Assembly (NCBI GenBank): GCA_021648725.1
Contig: JAKISF010000020.1
Span: forward strand, 1-62,602
DNA from: Bacteroidales bacterium
Lineage (GTDB): Bacteria > Bacteroidota > Bacteroidia > Bacteroidales > JAADGE01
DNA length: 62,602 bases
Direction of reading: 5' to 3'
In this document: one piece after another, positions 36,301 through 45,867 of the stretch
Numbering within the stretch: position 1 is the stretch's first letter
How the letters are laid out: each line of letters starts with the position of its first letter
Made by a program: the position numbers and the translations under genes
The notes under the pieces: model-generated
Told to the model about the DNA's origin: nothing
Database searches by the model: none
Seen by the model: only the letters and a program-made list of their open reading frames with translations

Positions 36301-36887
36301 AGGGTTATATAAGTTGGACACAAGGGAACGGGTGTAATGCAGTTGTTTTTATGAAACAAGGGTATGTGTTACCGGAAACACCTTCCCCTGTTAACGGAAC
36401 TACTTATGCAAGCAATTTAGATTTTGGCAGTGGAGACCAAATAGGAACAACCGGTTGGTATTGTGTTTTTAATGGGTTTGGAAGCGGAGACTTCTGGGTA
36501 AATGGTGCTGACGGAGAATATACAGCAATGGTTTGTGAATATTACGGTAGTGAAGGAAATGAAATTTATTTAACAGAAACTGCAATTCAAAATCCGAATG
36601 AAGGTTATTTATCATCTGATATAGAAAAACTTAATTCTCAGTTAATAAATATATATCCAAACCCTGCAACAGGGAAAGTAACAATAAACTTTATCGGAAT
36701 TTCGAACTTTGGAGAAGTTGTAAATGTCAGTGTCAATGGTATAACCGGAAAAGTTGTATTTAATAATCAACATTTAATAAAAAATAATCAGTTAGAAATT
36801 GATTTGTCAAATTACGGCAAGGGAGTTTATTTTGTTAAAATAGAATACAAGCAAGGTATAATAACAAAGAAATTAATTTTAAAATAA
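33351..36887 (+). CDS. T9SS-secreted LamG / HYR-like / beta-helix surface protein
   Basis: A 1178-residue exported protein. The order is a signal peptide (KNLTLFLAIMLVSLLSIQAQ), a LamG/concanavalin-like jelly roll (about 22-225, with NFDGTNDYVNI and NGNIDEVRIWN-type motif), a fibronectin-like region (about 228-325), two tandem HYR-like repeats (about 328-405 and 410-485, each with TDNCIIADTTLSQS), a right-handed beta-helix region (about 490-960), and a type A T9SS sorting domain (about 1105-1178, with IYPNPATGKVTINF and GKGVYFVKIEYKQG). LamG and beta-helix domains often bind or degrade polysaccharide, but I see no clear catalytic motif. A strong terminator follows. Confidence 0.85.
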   Translation: MTKNLTLFLAIMLVSLLSIQAQNALNFDGTNDYVNINDNDALDLTTNYTIEAWIMPESFISMGGIVCKYHTPGSNGYLLRLAGTAPYSGLTFDEMNTQSGILTSGVWHHIAAVNDNGTRRLYLNGIEQTLTGTPLVVTANIDPLTIGVDYLDIPRFFDGNIDEVRIWNDVRTEQEIKDNMNSEIDPASANLVAYYNFNEISGSALPDITPNLHNGTLNNMIDEDWTESYAMVVPQNLSSDGCTSSLQWEAPVTGGIENYYLEIAEDITFATYVTGYNPYKDMGTATSEIYSTLTYGNTYYARVRAFKSSVGDVGASSDILTFTASDDVENPVLVVSADVIAFLDATGNLTITASDIVSSATDNCIIADTTLSQSVFDCSNVGTPINIDVTLSDVAGNTHVQVSTIDVRDNINPTLAVQNLTVQLDATGNATISAFNVVTNATDNCIIADTTLSQSTFNQSDVGILNVDVTLSDVSGNTHVQVSQITVVDLPLIGTYAIGQGTSDDYPTLYDALEDIKLRGVDGAVVFELSADYNYISDAYPVSIQSFTGASEINTLTIKPAAGTAHFIESNADYIIKINADYIIIDGSNNGTDSRDLTISNISANNTTYTIFAGYVVKNTYSNSGENITVKNCIIKGGSKENESVGIGFSDCVNVTIENNLISRARLGILSYNGSDVTILKNEIGSENSSEYLHYGISSQFASAITISGNKIYNLIDNQDFDAIRAIAINDLTGNVIISDNYIDNLIHTGNNVVQAIGISDCTPSDMRIFNNRISNIASNSFENNFPAGIAINCPAMTSGMYIMHNSINIPENTTYGIGTGADNTMTGGINIGAGSGISFVNNIISNTLGERTGATYMTFAAAVLVNSDVSPFMLNDKNLFYAAGNNDFSFMAINTNGGLSLSEWKTWTGGGVFSIFDEALFTSDDDLNLQACSPAIAHAEYRSYYEFDIEGNARDTQYPAMGAYEYEKVQATNLLITQPVKGQGYISWTQGNGCNAVVFMKQGYVLPETPSPVNGTTYASNLDFGSGDQIGTTGWYCVFNGFGSGDFWVNGADGEYTAMVCEYYGSEGNEIYLTETAIQNPNEGYLSSDIEKLNSQLINIYPNPATGKVTINFIGISNFGEVVNVSVNGITGKVVFNNQHLIKNNQLEIDLSNYGKGVYFVKIEYKQGIITKKLILK

Positions 36888-36895
36888 TTTATTTT

Positions 36896-36932
36896 ATGTC
36901 AGTGTGGTTTGTAGTCCACACTGACATTTTTA
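36896..36932. terminator. bidirectional terminator between convergent genes
   Basis: A 12-bp perfect stem, ATGTCAGTGTGG and CCACACTGACAT, with an 8-base loop, is followed by TTTTTATT. It lies between the converging surface-protein gene and the phosphohexomutase gene. Confidence 0.85.
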
Positions 36933-36938
36933 TTGAAG

Positions 36939-38669
36939 TTAAATCCCTAAATCCGTCTTTATATTATTAATTTTTGTATCAAGTTCTATGTTAACTTGTT
37001 CATATTTTTCTTTGCAACACAAATCAGCCTTTAAACCTATGTAAAATTTAATTTTCGGCTCTGTACCGGAAGGTCGTACAGTTATCTTTGAGTTATCTTC
37101 CGTAAAAAACTGAATAACATTCGATTTCGGAAGATTAACAGGCTCAACAGTTTCGGTTACTAAATTCTCGCAATGTTGCAATAAATAATCTGTTATTTCA
37201 ATAACTTTTGAACCTGCAATAGTTCTCGGCGGATTTTCTCTGAACTCGGTCATCATTTTTTGTATTTCTTCCGAACCTTTTTTTCCTTTTTTTACTAAGT
37301 TTACCAAAACTTCTTTATACAAACCGAATTCAACATAAATATCAACCAACATTTCATAAAAAGACTTACCTTGGTTCTTTGCCCAAACGGCAGCTTCGGC
37401 AATTAGTGCTGCAGACATAACAGCATCTTTATCCCTTACAAATTCGCCTGCAAGATATCCGTAACTTTCTTCACCGCCTCCGATGAATAATTTCTTTCCT
37501 TCGTTTTCTTTAATAATTTCTGCAATAAATTTAAATCCTGTGAGAGTATCATAATATTCAATATTAAATTTCCTTGCAATATCAGCCAATAATTCAGATG
37601 TAACAATGGTTTTTACAATATATTCGTTTCCTTTTATTAAACCTTTGTCAACCCTTACTTTTATTAAATAATATATCAGAACTGATGCGGTTTGGTTTCC
37701 GTTAAGTAAAATAAATTCATTATTTAAATCTTTCACTGCAATTCCTACCCGGTCAGCATCAGGATCAGTTGCTAAAACTAAATCGGCGTCAACTTCTTTT
37801 GCCTTTTGAATAGCCATTTTAAGTGCTTCTGCATTTTCGGGGTTAGGAGAAATTACGGTAGGGAAATTTCCGTCAACAACATCTTGTTCCGGAACATTGT
37901 AAATGTTTTTAAAGCCGAATGCTTTTAAAGTTGCGGGAACTAATTTAACACCTGTACCGTGTATGGGGGTATAAACAATTTTAAAATCGGAATATTTTTT
38001 AATTATATCCTGTGAAAGTGATAATGATTTCAGTTTATCAATATATAAGGTGTCAAAGCCTTTTCCTAAAATTTCTATTTTATCTTTTACTCCCTTAAAT
38101 TTAATATCATTAATATTTGTTATTTTATTAACCTCGTTAATTATATTTTTATCGTGCGGAGAAACAACCTGTCCGCCGTCATCCCAATAAGCTTTATATC
38201 CGTTATATTCTTTCGGATTATGTGAAGCTGTTATTACAACACCGCTTCGGCAAGAAAAATGCCTTAATGCAAAAGATAACTCCGGTGTAGGTCTTAAACT
38301 TTCAAAAAGATAAACTTTAAAACCGTTTGCAGAAAATATATCTGCTGTTAATTCTGCAAAAAAACGACTGTTATTCCTGTTATCATGAGCAACAGCCACA
38401 CTGATTTCTTTAAGCTCAGGAAAGTTTTTTCTAATATAATTACTTAAGCCTTGTGTTGCAGCTCCGATAGTATATTTATTTACTCTGTTTGTTCCTGCAC
38501 CCATAATACCTCTTAATCCTCCGGTTCCGAATTCAAGGTTTTTATAAAAAGCATCTGTAAGTTGTTCAAACTTTTTTTGTTTAATCAAAGATTTAATTTC
38601 GTTTTTTACATTGTTGTCATAATCTCCGGTAAGCCATAACTCAACATTTTTCGGAATATTTTGTATCAT
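36939..38669 (-). CDS. phosphoglucomutase / phosphomannomutase family enzyme
   Basis: A 576-residue alpha-D-phosphohexomutase that interconverts hexose 1- and 6-phosphates, feeding glycogen, cell-wall and sugar-nucleotide synthesis. The four family motifs are all present: the phosphoserine loop in VVITASHNPKEYNGYK, the metal loop ATDPDADRVGIAV, the sugar-binding GGGEESYGY, and the phosphate-binding RPSGTEPKIKFY. The length of about 575 residues is that of the bacterial phosphoglucomutase/mannomutase subgroup related to PgcA. Specificity for glucose or mannose cannot be read by eye. Confidence 0.95.
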   Translation of the reverse strand: MIQNIPKNVELWLTGDYDNNVKNEIKSLIKQKKFEQLTDAFYKNLEFGTGGLRGIMGAGTNRVNKYTIGAATQGLSNYIRKNFPELKEISVAVAHDNRNNSRFFAELTADIFSANGFKVYLFESLRPTPELSFALRHFSCRSGVVITASHNPKEYNGYKAYWDDGGQVVSPHDKNIINEVNKITNINDIKFKGVKDKIEILGKGFDTLYIDKLKSLSLSQDIIKKYSDFKIVYTPIHGTGVKLVPATLKAFGFKNIYNVPEQDVVDGNFPTVISPNPENAEALKMAIQKAKEVDADLVLATDPDADRVGIAVKDLNNEFILLNGNQTASVLIYYLIKVRVDKGLIKGNEYIVKTIVTSELLADIARKFNIEYYDTLTGFKFIAEIIKENEGKKLFIGGGEESYGYLAGEFVRDKDAVMSAALIAEAAVWAKNQGKSFYEMLVDIYVEFGLYKEVLVNLVKKGKKGSEEIQKMMTEFRENPPRTIAGSKVIEITDYLLQHCENLVTETVEPVNLPKSNVIQFFTEDNSKITVRPSGTEPKIKFYIGLKADLCCKEKYEQVNIELDTKINNIKTDLGI

Positions 38670-38898
38670 ACTATTAATAATTTTTTAAAATAATTTTAAA
38701 TGTAAAAATGCAGATAATATTTATAAAAAAAAAATACAGAATTTGATAATTCAAAGAAAAAACAGTTTATAGCCTGAATATTAATAAAATACGAATTACT
38801 TTAACAATTTTTAACAAATTTAAGACTCTTTATTGGGCTGATAAACAGCAATGTACATTGACATTCTGCAAGTTTGTTAAAATATAGGTAAGAAGTTT

Positions 38899-38930
38899 TT
38901 TGGTAGCAACTATTTTTTTTCTTATGTTTG
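38899..38930 (+). promoter_or_regulatory. promoter of the SusC/SusD operon
   Basis: TTTG (38899-38902) and TATGTTTG (38923-38930) are separated by exactly 20 bp, a full match to the Bacteroidota consensus. It lies 45 bp upstream of the SusC start. Farther upstream is the perfect palindrome AATGTACATT (about 38850). Confidence 0.8.
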
Positions 38931-38974
38931 TATGATAAAATGAATTTTAATTGTTAACTAAAAATTGTTTGTTT

Positions 38975-41900
38975 ATGAAAAAACTAATGCTATTATTTGC
39001 ATTCTTTTCTATTTTAGGAATGCAGGTTTATGCTCAAAAAACAGTAACGGGTACAGTTACTGACGATGCCGGAGATGTACTTCCCGGAGCCAGTGTACTC
39101 GTAAAAGGAACAACGGTTGGCACCATGACTTTAGGTGACGGTACTTACTCAATTGATGTTCCTGAAGGATCTAACACTTTGGTGTTTTCGTACATAGCTA
39201 TGGAAACACAAGAAGTTGCTATTTCCGGTGACGTAATAGATGTTACTCTAAAGCCTTCGAGTGAGGCATTGGAAGAAATCGTTGTAACAGCACTTGGAAT
39301 AAGTAAAGACAAGAAATCTCTTGGCTATTCTGTCCAAAATGTAAGCGGAGATGAATTTACAAAAGCAAGAGAAACGAATATTGTAAACTCATTATCAGGT
39401 CAAATTGCAGGTGTCCAAGTTACAAATTCTTCAGGTGCAGTAGGTGCCTCTTCAAGAATTGTTCTTCGGGGATCAACCTCAATTACGGGTAATAACGAAC
39501 CTCTTTTCGTTGTTGACGGTATTCCGATTAATAATTCGAATTATGGTTCTGCTGCCTCTTACGGGGGGTTTGATACTCCTTCAGGTGCTGCTGACATCAA
39601 CCCTGACGATATTGAATCTATTTCTGTATTAAAAGGTGCAAATGCAGCTGCTTTATATGGTTCCAGAGCTGCAAACGGTGTAATTTTGATTCAAACTAAG
39701 ACCGGGAAAGGTTCTAAAGGTCTTGGAGTTTCGTTCAATTCAGGTCTAACGGTTGAATCGCCTTTAATTTTGCCTGATTTCCAAAATTCATATGGTCAAG
39801 GTGCCAGCAATAATTTCTTTGAATTTATTGACGGACATACAGGAAGTGGTGCTGTTGACGAAAGTTGGGGAATGCCTTTAGATATTGGTTTGGAAGCTGT
39901 TCAGTTTACAACAAACGGAGCAAGTCCTGAGCCTTGGGTATCAGTTCCTGATAACATTAAGAATTTTTATGACTTAGGAATTACCCATAACGAAAACTTA
40001 GCTTTGACAGGAGGAAATGAAGATGCAAGTTTTAGACTTTCTGCTACAAACTTAATGCAAACCGGTATTGTCCCGAATACAGATTTTAACAGAATTACGT
40101 TAAACGGGTCGGCAACTGCGAATTTATCAGAAAAACTTTATGCAGGACTTTCTATAAACTATATTAAATCCGGAAGCGATAATTTACCGACTGTTGGTTA
40201 TAACAATGAAAACCCTGTTCAACAAATGATATGGGCAGGAAGAAATGTTGATTTTACTCAATTGAGAGATTATGAAAACCTTCCGTTATCAGCAGATAAT
40301 ACTGCTGCAGCAGGAACACCTTTGAACTGGAATACGCGTTTTCAAAATAATCCATATTGGGTACTGAATACAAACTTAAACGGATTAAGTAAAGACAGAC
40401 TTATCGGAAATGTTAAGATGGGTTATAAAATTACGGATTACTTAACGGCACAAGTAAGATCAGGTACTGACTATTGGTCATCTGTAACAACTCAACGAAA
40501 AGCCTTCGGTTCCAATGAATATCCTAACGGTTTTTATTCAGAAGTTTTCAGAACATGGTATGAAACTAACTCTGATGTTTTGATTATGTTTAATAAAGAT
40601 TTATCTGAAGATTTAGTATTAGGTTTAAATCTTGGAGGAAATCAAATGAAAACAGTTTATAACCGTATTGTAGGGCAAGCCCCTCAATTAGAATTAAATG
40701 GCGTTTACAATCTTTCTAATGTAAAATCCGGTGTTACTGCCGTGCTTACAAACTATAATTCGGAAAGAAGAGTGAATAGTGTTTATTTTAACGGCTCTTT
40801 AGCGTTCCGAAATTATTTATTCTTAGAATTCTCAGGTAGAAATGATTGGTCAAGCGTATTACCTGTTGACAACAATTCTTTCTTTTACCCTTCTGTTTCT
40901 TTAAGTGCAGATGTAACTGAAATGGCTTCTATAAAATCCAATATCCTCTCTTACTTAAAAGTTAGAGGAAGTTATGCAATTGTTGGTGGAGACGGTGCTT
41001 TAGGCCCGTATGCATTAAGGCAAACATTTTCTTTCAGAACAGATCCTTGGGGAGATGTGTTGTTACCGTACAACGGAACAACTTTGAATAACCCGAACTT
41101 AGTGTCCGAAACTACGACATCTATGGAATTCGGTTTTGATGCTAGATTGTTCGGCGGAAGAGCAAATGTTGAATTCTCTTATTACAATTCAGAAAGTAAA
41201 GACTTACTTGTTCCTGTAGAAGTTTCTGCTTCAACAGGTTATTTGTCGGCATGGGATAATGTAGGAGAAATGAGTAATAGCGGAATTGAAATTCAATTCG
41301 GTGCAGATGTATTAAAAACAAAGGACTTTAATTGGCACGTAAATTTAAACTGGTCTAAGTATAACAATGAAGTAGTTTCATTAGGCGGATTAGAATCATT
41401 AACATTAGGCGGACAATGGAATATGTCATTACAAGCACGTCCGGGTATGCCTTACGGAGTAATCTTCGGATCTGTATATGCAAGAGATCCTGAAGGAAAT
41501 ATTATTTATAAAAACGGTTTACCTACTTTAGATGATGAGTATCAGGTAATAGGTAATATTCAACCTGACTGGACAGGCGGTATAAGTAATACAATTACTT
41601 ATAAAGGAATTAGTGCCAGTGTTCTTATAGATGCTAAGATGGGTGGAGATGTTCACTCTATGACTACTACATGGGGACGATATGCGGGTATATTATCCGA
41701 AACTTTAGAAGGAAGAGAAACCGGAGTTGTCGGAGAAGGTGTAATTGATAACGGAAACGGAACATATAGTACAAATGATATTGTTGTAACAGCAGAAGCT
41801 TTTAATAAAGCTGCTTATTCAAACAATAATGTTGAAAGTTCTGTTTTTGATGCTTCTTATATTAAGTTAAGACAAGCAACTTTAGGCTATACATTACCTA

Positions 41901-42097
41901 AAAAATTATTGTCTAATTTACCAATCAGAGATTTATCTATTTCACTTGTAGGAAGAAATTTAGCTCTTCTTTATTCCAATATTCCTCATATTGACCCGGA
42001 AACTGCTTTTAGCAGTGCTAACGGTGAACAAGGTCAAGAATTTGGTCAGTTACCTTCAACAAGAAGTATAGGGTTTAATATTAACTTTAAATTTTAA
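38975..42097 (+). CDS. SusC/RagA-family TonB-linked outer-membrane protein
   Basis: The product is 1040 residues: a signal peptide (MKKLMLLFAFFSILGMQVYAQ), a carboxypeptidase-regulatory-like N-terminal domain (about 22-105, VTGTVTDDAGDVLPGASV), the TonB-box/linker segment EEIVVTALG, a plug domain with FVVDGIPI and LKGANAAALYGSRAANGVI, and a large barrel. SusC proteins import bulky nutrients through the outer membrane, with a SusD lipoprotein as lid. The start was chosen at the signal peptide; the frame is open to 38951. The SusD gene follows after 6 bp. No glycan-degrading enzyme is encoded nearby, so the substrate may be a peptide or another non-glycan ligand. Confidence 0.95.
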   Translation: MKKLMLLFAFFSILGMQVYAQKTVTGTVTDDAGDVLPGASVLVKGTTVGTMTLGDGTYSIDVPEGSNTLVFSYIAMETQEVAISGDVIDVTLKPSSEALEEIVVTALGISKDKKSLGYSVQNVSGDEFTKARETNIVNSLSGQIAGVQVTNSSGAVGASSRIVLRGSTSITGNNEPLFVVDGIPINNSNYGSAASYGGFDTPSGAADINPDDIESISVLKGANAAALYGSRAANGVILIQTKTGKGSKGLGVSFNSGLTVESPLILPDFQNSYGQGASNNFFEFIDGHTGSGAVDESWGMPLDIGLEAVQFTTNGASPEPWVSVPDNIKNFYDLGITHNENLALTGGNEDASFRLSATNLMQTGIVPNTDFNRITLNGSATANLSEKLYAGLSINYIKSGSDNLPTVGYNNENPVQQMIWAGRNVDFTQLRDYENLPLSADNTAAAGTPLNWNTRFQNNPYWVLNTNLNGLSKDRLIGNVKMGYKITDYLTAQVRSGTDYWSSVTTQRKAFGSNEYPNGFYSEVFRTWYETNSDVLIMFNKDLSEDLVLGLNLGGNQMKTVYNRIVGQAPQLELNGVYNLSNVKSGVTAVLTNYNSERRVNSVYFNGSLAFRNYLFLEFSGRNDWSSVLPVDNNSFFYPSVSLSADVTEMASIKSNILSYLKVRGSYAIVGGDGALGPYALRQTFSFRTDPWGDVLLPYNGTTLNNPNLVSETTTSMEFGFDARLFGGRANVEFSYYNSESKDLLVPVEVSASTGYLSAWDNVGEMSNSGIEIQFGADVLKTKDFNWHVNLNWSKYNNEVVSLGGLESLTLGGQWNMSLQARPGMPYGVIFGSVYARDPEGNIIYKNGLPTLDDEYQVIGNIQPDWTGGISNTITYKGISASVLIDAKMGGDVHSMTTTWGRYAGILSETLEGRETGVVGEGVIDNGNGTYSTNDIVVTAEAFNKAAYSNNNVESSVFDASYIKLRQATLGYTLPKKLLSNLPIRDLSISLVGRNLALLYSNIPHIDPETAFSSANGEQGQEFGQLPSTRSIGFNINFKF

Positions 42098-42103
42098 TTA
42101 ATT

Positions 42104-43513
42104 ATGAAAAAAATTATAGTATTTACATTATTTTTATCATCATTGTTATTTTCAACCAGTTGTGATAAAAATTTTGAAACAATAAATACCGATCCGAATA
42201 ATCCGACAGAAATTGAGTCAGGATTATTAATTGCGGATGCTTTGAGAAACACCGGGAATGTTCTGTACAGTACATTTGTAGGTGGTGATATGGGCTCGTG
42301 TTGGTCACAGCAATGGGCAAAAGTTCAGTATAATGATGAAGAAAGATATATACCAAGAGAGAGTGTAATCGGAATGGTTTGGGATGGTTTATATGAAGAC
42401 TTGGCATCCGATGCAAATATCATGTATAAACTGGCAGTTGCAGAAGAAAATACCAATATGCAAGGAGTTGCTTTAACAATGAAAGCTTATGCTTTTTCTT
42501 TGTTGACTGATTTATACGGAGATGTTCCTTTTACTGAAGCTTTAAGTACTGATGATGGTATACTTTCTCCGGCATATGATACTCAATCAGATGTTTATAC
42601 CGGCATTCTTACGATGTTAGATGATGCTAATACACTATTTACAGTGGGAGAAGGTATAGTTAATTCATCTTCCGACTTAATGTATAACGGAGACTATATG
42701 AAATGGCAGAAGTTTGCCAATACTCTAAAATTTAGAGTGTTAATGAGAATGTCTTCAGTGTCAGATGTTTCAGCTCAGTTAGCAGATGTTTTAACCAGAC
42801 CGGTTTTTACATCATCTTCTGATGAGGCTAAATTGCCTTACTTGAATTCTTATCCGAATGCAAATCCTATTTATGAAACAATTATTTTTGGTGTAAGAGA
42901 TGAGTTTAAGGTAAGTGATGTTTTGGTAAATATGTTAGCAGGGGATAATGACCCGCGCTTGATGGTTTATGCTCAACCGAATGATGACGGTGATTATAGA
43001 GGAAAACCCGCAGGAATTTTTAATGTTCCTAATGCAGAATACGATTATAATAATGTTTCTCCTGTAGGAGAGCGTTACTTAGACCCTGAATTACCTGCAT
43101 ATTTCTTATCTTATGCTGAGTTTATGTTTCTAAAAGCTGAAGCAGCTCAAAAAGGATATATTTCAGGTACAACGGCTGACTTTTTTAATGCCGGTGTTAC
43201 TGCATCAATGAATGAAAACGGAATATCAACATTCTCAATGCCGATATTATCTGTAACGGAAGCTACAGCTTTAGAGCAAATAGGGAATCAGAAATGGTTA
43301 GCTCTATATTGCCAAGGAGTTGAAGCATGGACTGAATGGAGAAGAACCGGATACCCGGTATTAACACCGGCTATTGAAGGTGCAATAGATGAAATTCCTT
43401 CAAGATATACTTATCCTTCTTCTGAACAATCTTTGAATGCAACAAATTATACAAATGCTGTTGCAAATCAAGGTGCTGATTTATTAACAACAAAAGTTTG
43501 GTGGAACAAATAA
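42104..43513 (+). CDS. SusD-like outer-membrane lipoprotein
   Basis: A 469-residue lipoprotein of the SusD/RagB superfamily, closest in pattern to the SusD-like_2 subgroup. The lipobox is STSCDKN near residue 20. Typical elements are INTDPNNPT near the N-terminus, the helical GVALTMKAYAFSLLTDLYGDVPFTEA segment (split by eye into TPR helices), FLSYAEFMFLKAEAA, and the C-terminal YCQGVEAWTEWRRTGYP. It should form the surface lid over the SusC barrel encoded 6 bp upstream. The next gene in the frame begins 11 bp after its stop. Confidence 0.93.
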   Translation: MKKIIVFTLFLSSLLFSTSCDKNFETINTDPNNPTEIESGLLIADALRNTGNVLYSTFVGGDMGSCWSQQWAKVQYNDEERYIPRESVIGMVWDGLYEDLASDANIMYKLAVAEENTNMQGVALTMKAYAFSLLTDLYGDVPFTEALSTDDGILSPAYDTQSDVYTGILTMLDDANTLFTVGEGIVNSSSDLMYNGDYMKWQKFANTLKFRVLMRMSSVSDVSAQLADVLTRPVFTSSSDEAKLPYLNSYPNANPIYETIIFGVRDEFKVSDVLVNMLAGDNDPRLMVYAQPNDDGDYRGKPAGIFNVPNAEYDYNNVSPVGERYLDPELPAYFLSYAEFMFLKAEAAQKGYISGTTADFFNAGVTASMNENGISTFSMPILSVTEATALEQIGNQKWLALYCQGVEAWTEWRRTGYPVLTPAIEGAIDEIPSRYTYPSSEQSLNATNYTNAVANQGADLLTTKVWWNK

Positions 43514-43524
43514 AATTTAGAATT

Positions 43525-44475
43525 ATGAAATCAATAAAAAAATTATATTTTATACTTGCTGCTTTCTTATTATTTATAGGAGCATGTATTAACCCGGAAG
43601 ATGTTACTCCTGTTCAAGAAGGAGGAGTGCTGCTTTCTATTGAAAATACAAGCGGCAAATTTTTAGGTTTACCCGAAACAGATGCGTTTCTGCCTTTAGA
43701 TGTCGCTTTAGATTATGAACTGTATATTCCTAACGGAATAACTGCAGATGTTGCAAGCTATTCAATTGTAAAACGTTATAATACAACAGGTGTCGTTCAA
43801 AACGATGCAGGAGAAGATAGTACTGTAGTGGTATCAGGCGATTGGATTGTGGTTGCATCTGTAACTGAATTACCGTATGTATTAGCATATACAACTGAGG
43901 CTGAATTTTACGATGGATTAAATATTACATCTGCTGACTTAAAAGTCGGAGATACTTTTGATTTTTGGGTAAAAGTTATAAAGAATGACGGAACTGAGTA
44001 TTTCCCTGCAGACAGCTACGGTATGTTTTCTGTTACGGTTAATTGTTTGTCTGACTTAGCCGCAACTTATGTGTTAGACGGTTTATATACCAGAACAAGT
44101 GCAGGTATTGTTAATCAACCGTTCCACAAAGATGCCGAAGTTATTTATGAAGTAGCTCCGGGTGAATACTTAACATCAAGTTCAGGGCACTGGGTTAATC
44201 CGGGTGATTTAGCTCCAGGAGATGACGGATTTTATTTCCAAGATGTATGCGGTTCGATTACTATGAAAGAGCAATACCTTGGCGGATATTGGGCAAATAT
44301 TTTGTCCGGGACAGGTACAGTTGACGGAGCTACCGGAAACTTGCATTTTGAATATACTGTTTGTTACGGAGGAGATTGCAGAGAATATGTTGCTGATTAT
44401 GTATTGGTAACGAAAGGAGCATTTTTTAAAGATAAAATAGAGGCTCAAAATATTCAAGCTAATAATGTTAAATAA
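43525..44475 (+). CDS. surface lipoprotein of the SusCD operon, unknown ligand
   Basis: A 316-residue predicted lipoprotein (MKSIKKLYFILAAFLLFIGACINPED; lipid on the cysteine of GACIN). The body is beta-rich. A first part (about 25-165) resembles the Ig-like domains of accessory proteins in SusCD loci, and a C-terminal part (about 170-305) contains four cysteines (VNCLSD, DVCGS, YTVCYGGDC) and a barrel-like strand pattern. It is third in an operon behind the SusC promoter, so it is probably an accessory ligand-binding protein. I do not recognise a named family. The Met at 43525 starts the signal peptide, and the longer frame overlaps the SusD stop. Confidence 0.75.
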   Translation: MKSIKKLYFILAAFLLFIGACINPEDVTPVQEGGVLLSIENTSGKFLGLPETDAFLPLDVALDYELYIPNGITADVASYSIVKRYNTTGVVQNDAGEDSTVVVSGDWIVVASVTELPYVLAYTTEAEFYDGLNITSADLKVGDTFDFWVKVIKNDGTEYFPADSYGMFSVTVNCLSDLAATYVLDGLYTRTSAGIVNQPFHKDAEVIYEVAPGEYLTSSSGHWVNPGDLAPGDDGFYFQDVCGSITMKEQYLGGYWANILSGTGTVDGATGNLHFEYTVCYGGDCREYVADYVLVTKGAFFKDKIEAQNIQANNVK

Positions 44476-44496
44476 TTAATTTAAAATTTTAATAAT

Positions 44497-45843
44497 ATGA
44501 AAAATATAAAAATATTATCAATTTTTCTTATGCTTGTAATTGTTTTTGCGGGCTGTAAGAAAAAAGATGATTTTACCGGTCATTCGCAGCTAACTCCTAC
44601 AAATCCTACAATTACAGTAGATTTAGGAACTATAACTGCTGCTAATGATGGTACTGAAAGTAGCCATACGATAACACTTAACATGGATGTAGCACAAATT
44701 GTTGATGTAGCTGTTCATATTTTAGTTCTCGAAGGCACGGCTACGGAGGACGTTGATTTCTCTTTAAGTACTAAAACAGTTATGATTCCTGCAGGAAAAA
44801 CAACAGCAAGTTTTACTGTGAACTTTTTAACAGACGATGAGTTTGAACCGACAGAAACCTTTAAAATTCAGATTGGTGATGACAGAACAGCCAATGCTGC
44901 AATAACTCCGGTTACGGCGGATTTTACAATTGTAAATGCTGTATCTGATGATTTAGTTGTAGGTATGAGTTGGTCAAGTGCAAAAGAAGTTTATGATGTC
45001 AGCGGAGCTTTAATTTCTGCTACTGATTTAGCAGATTTAATTCTTTCTGTAACAGATGATGCCGGAAACGAAATTTATAGCTCTGACGGAGGTTCTTTTG
45101 AAGAAGTTACCATGATTGCAGCTGATGTACCTGATGGGTTATATTATGTAACTGTAGCATTTTATTCTGCTATGGATTTAGGAGACCAAGGAGATGTTGA
45201 TTTAAATATATCATTGGATTTTATGCAATCAGGTGTATTTACTGCAACAAATGATTTTCCTTCTTTCTTCTCAATTTCAACAGCAACAACTTGTTCGGAA
45301 GGGTTTAGATTAATGGAAATTACAAAATCGGGAACAACTTGGACACTTGCAGAATATGTAGATCCTTTAGATGCGTTTATTGGTTCATACGGTGGAGTAG
45401 ATGATTATATTTCCGCTTATTGGTCGAACAATCCATCGGAGATTTATACTACTGTATGCGGAACAGATTTATTACTGCATAAAATAAATACCAGGTTTAT
45501 GGAAGATATATGGAGTGAAACAGTTGTAAGTTATGCACCGTTAGTAATTACCTTAAATCCTGATAATACAATTTCTATTGCTGATCAGTATTGTATGACT
45601 ACTGACTATAATGGTACGTTATATGATTATGATATAATTAATGTATCAGGAACATGGACAGCAGAAGGTGTTCTTCATATAGAATATGAAATGGATCAAG
45701 GCGGATTTTGGGTTGCTGCCGCTCTTCAATCTTGGGGTTACGGAGCAAATGATTTCTTTGAAGCGGATGTTACAATCGGTACAAAGAACCTTGTATCTGT
45801 AAATACGAATAACAAACCTATTGAGAGAAAGAAAATTCAGTAA
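44497..45843 (+). CDS. surface lipoprotein with Calx-beta-like domain, SusCD operon
   Basis: A 448-residue lipoprotein (signal peptide ending VIVFAGCKKKDD). An N-terminal Calx-beta-like domain (about 35-150) shows LVLEGTATEDVDFSL, VMIPAGKTTASFTVNF and DEFEPTETF, the usual succession of these calcium-associated folds. A middle domain (about 155-270) follows, and a C-terminal domain (about 285-430) has a strand pattern like that of the preceding lipoprotein. It is the last gene of the SusCD operon, followed by a strong terminator. A role in surface binding of the transported ligand is inferred from position only. Confidence 0.75.
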   Translation: MKNIKILSIFLMLVIVFAGCKKKDDFTGHSQLTPTNPTITVDLGTITAANDGTESSHTITLNMDVAQIVDVAVHILVLEGTATEDVDFSLSTKTVMIPAGKTTASFTVNFLTDDEFEPTETFKIQIGDDRTANAAITPVTADFTIVNAVSDDLVVGMSWSSAKEVYDVSGALISATDLADLILSVTDDAGNEIYSSDGGSFEEVTMIAADVPDGLYYVTVAFYSAMDLGDQGDVDLNISLDFMQSGVFTATNDFPSFFSISTATTCSEGFRLMEITKSGTTWTLAEYVDPLDAFIGSYGGVDDYISAYWSNNPSEIYTTVCGTDLLLHKINTRFMEDIWSETVVSYAPLVITLNPDNTISIADQYCMTTDYNGTLYDYDIINVSGTWTAEGVLHIEYEMDQGGFWVAAALQSWGYGANDFFEADVTIGTKNLVSVNTNNKPIERKKIQ

Positions 45844-45867
45844 TTTCTTTTAATAGATAATTTAAGT

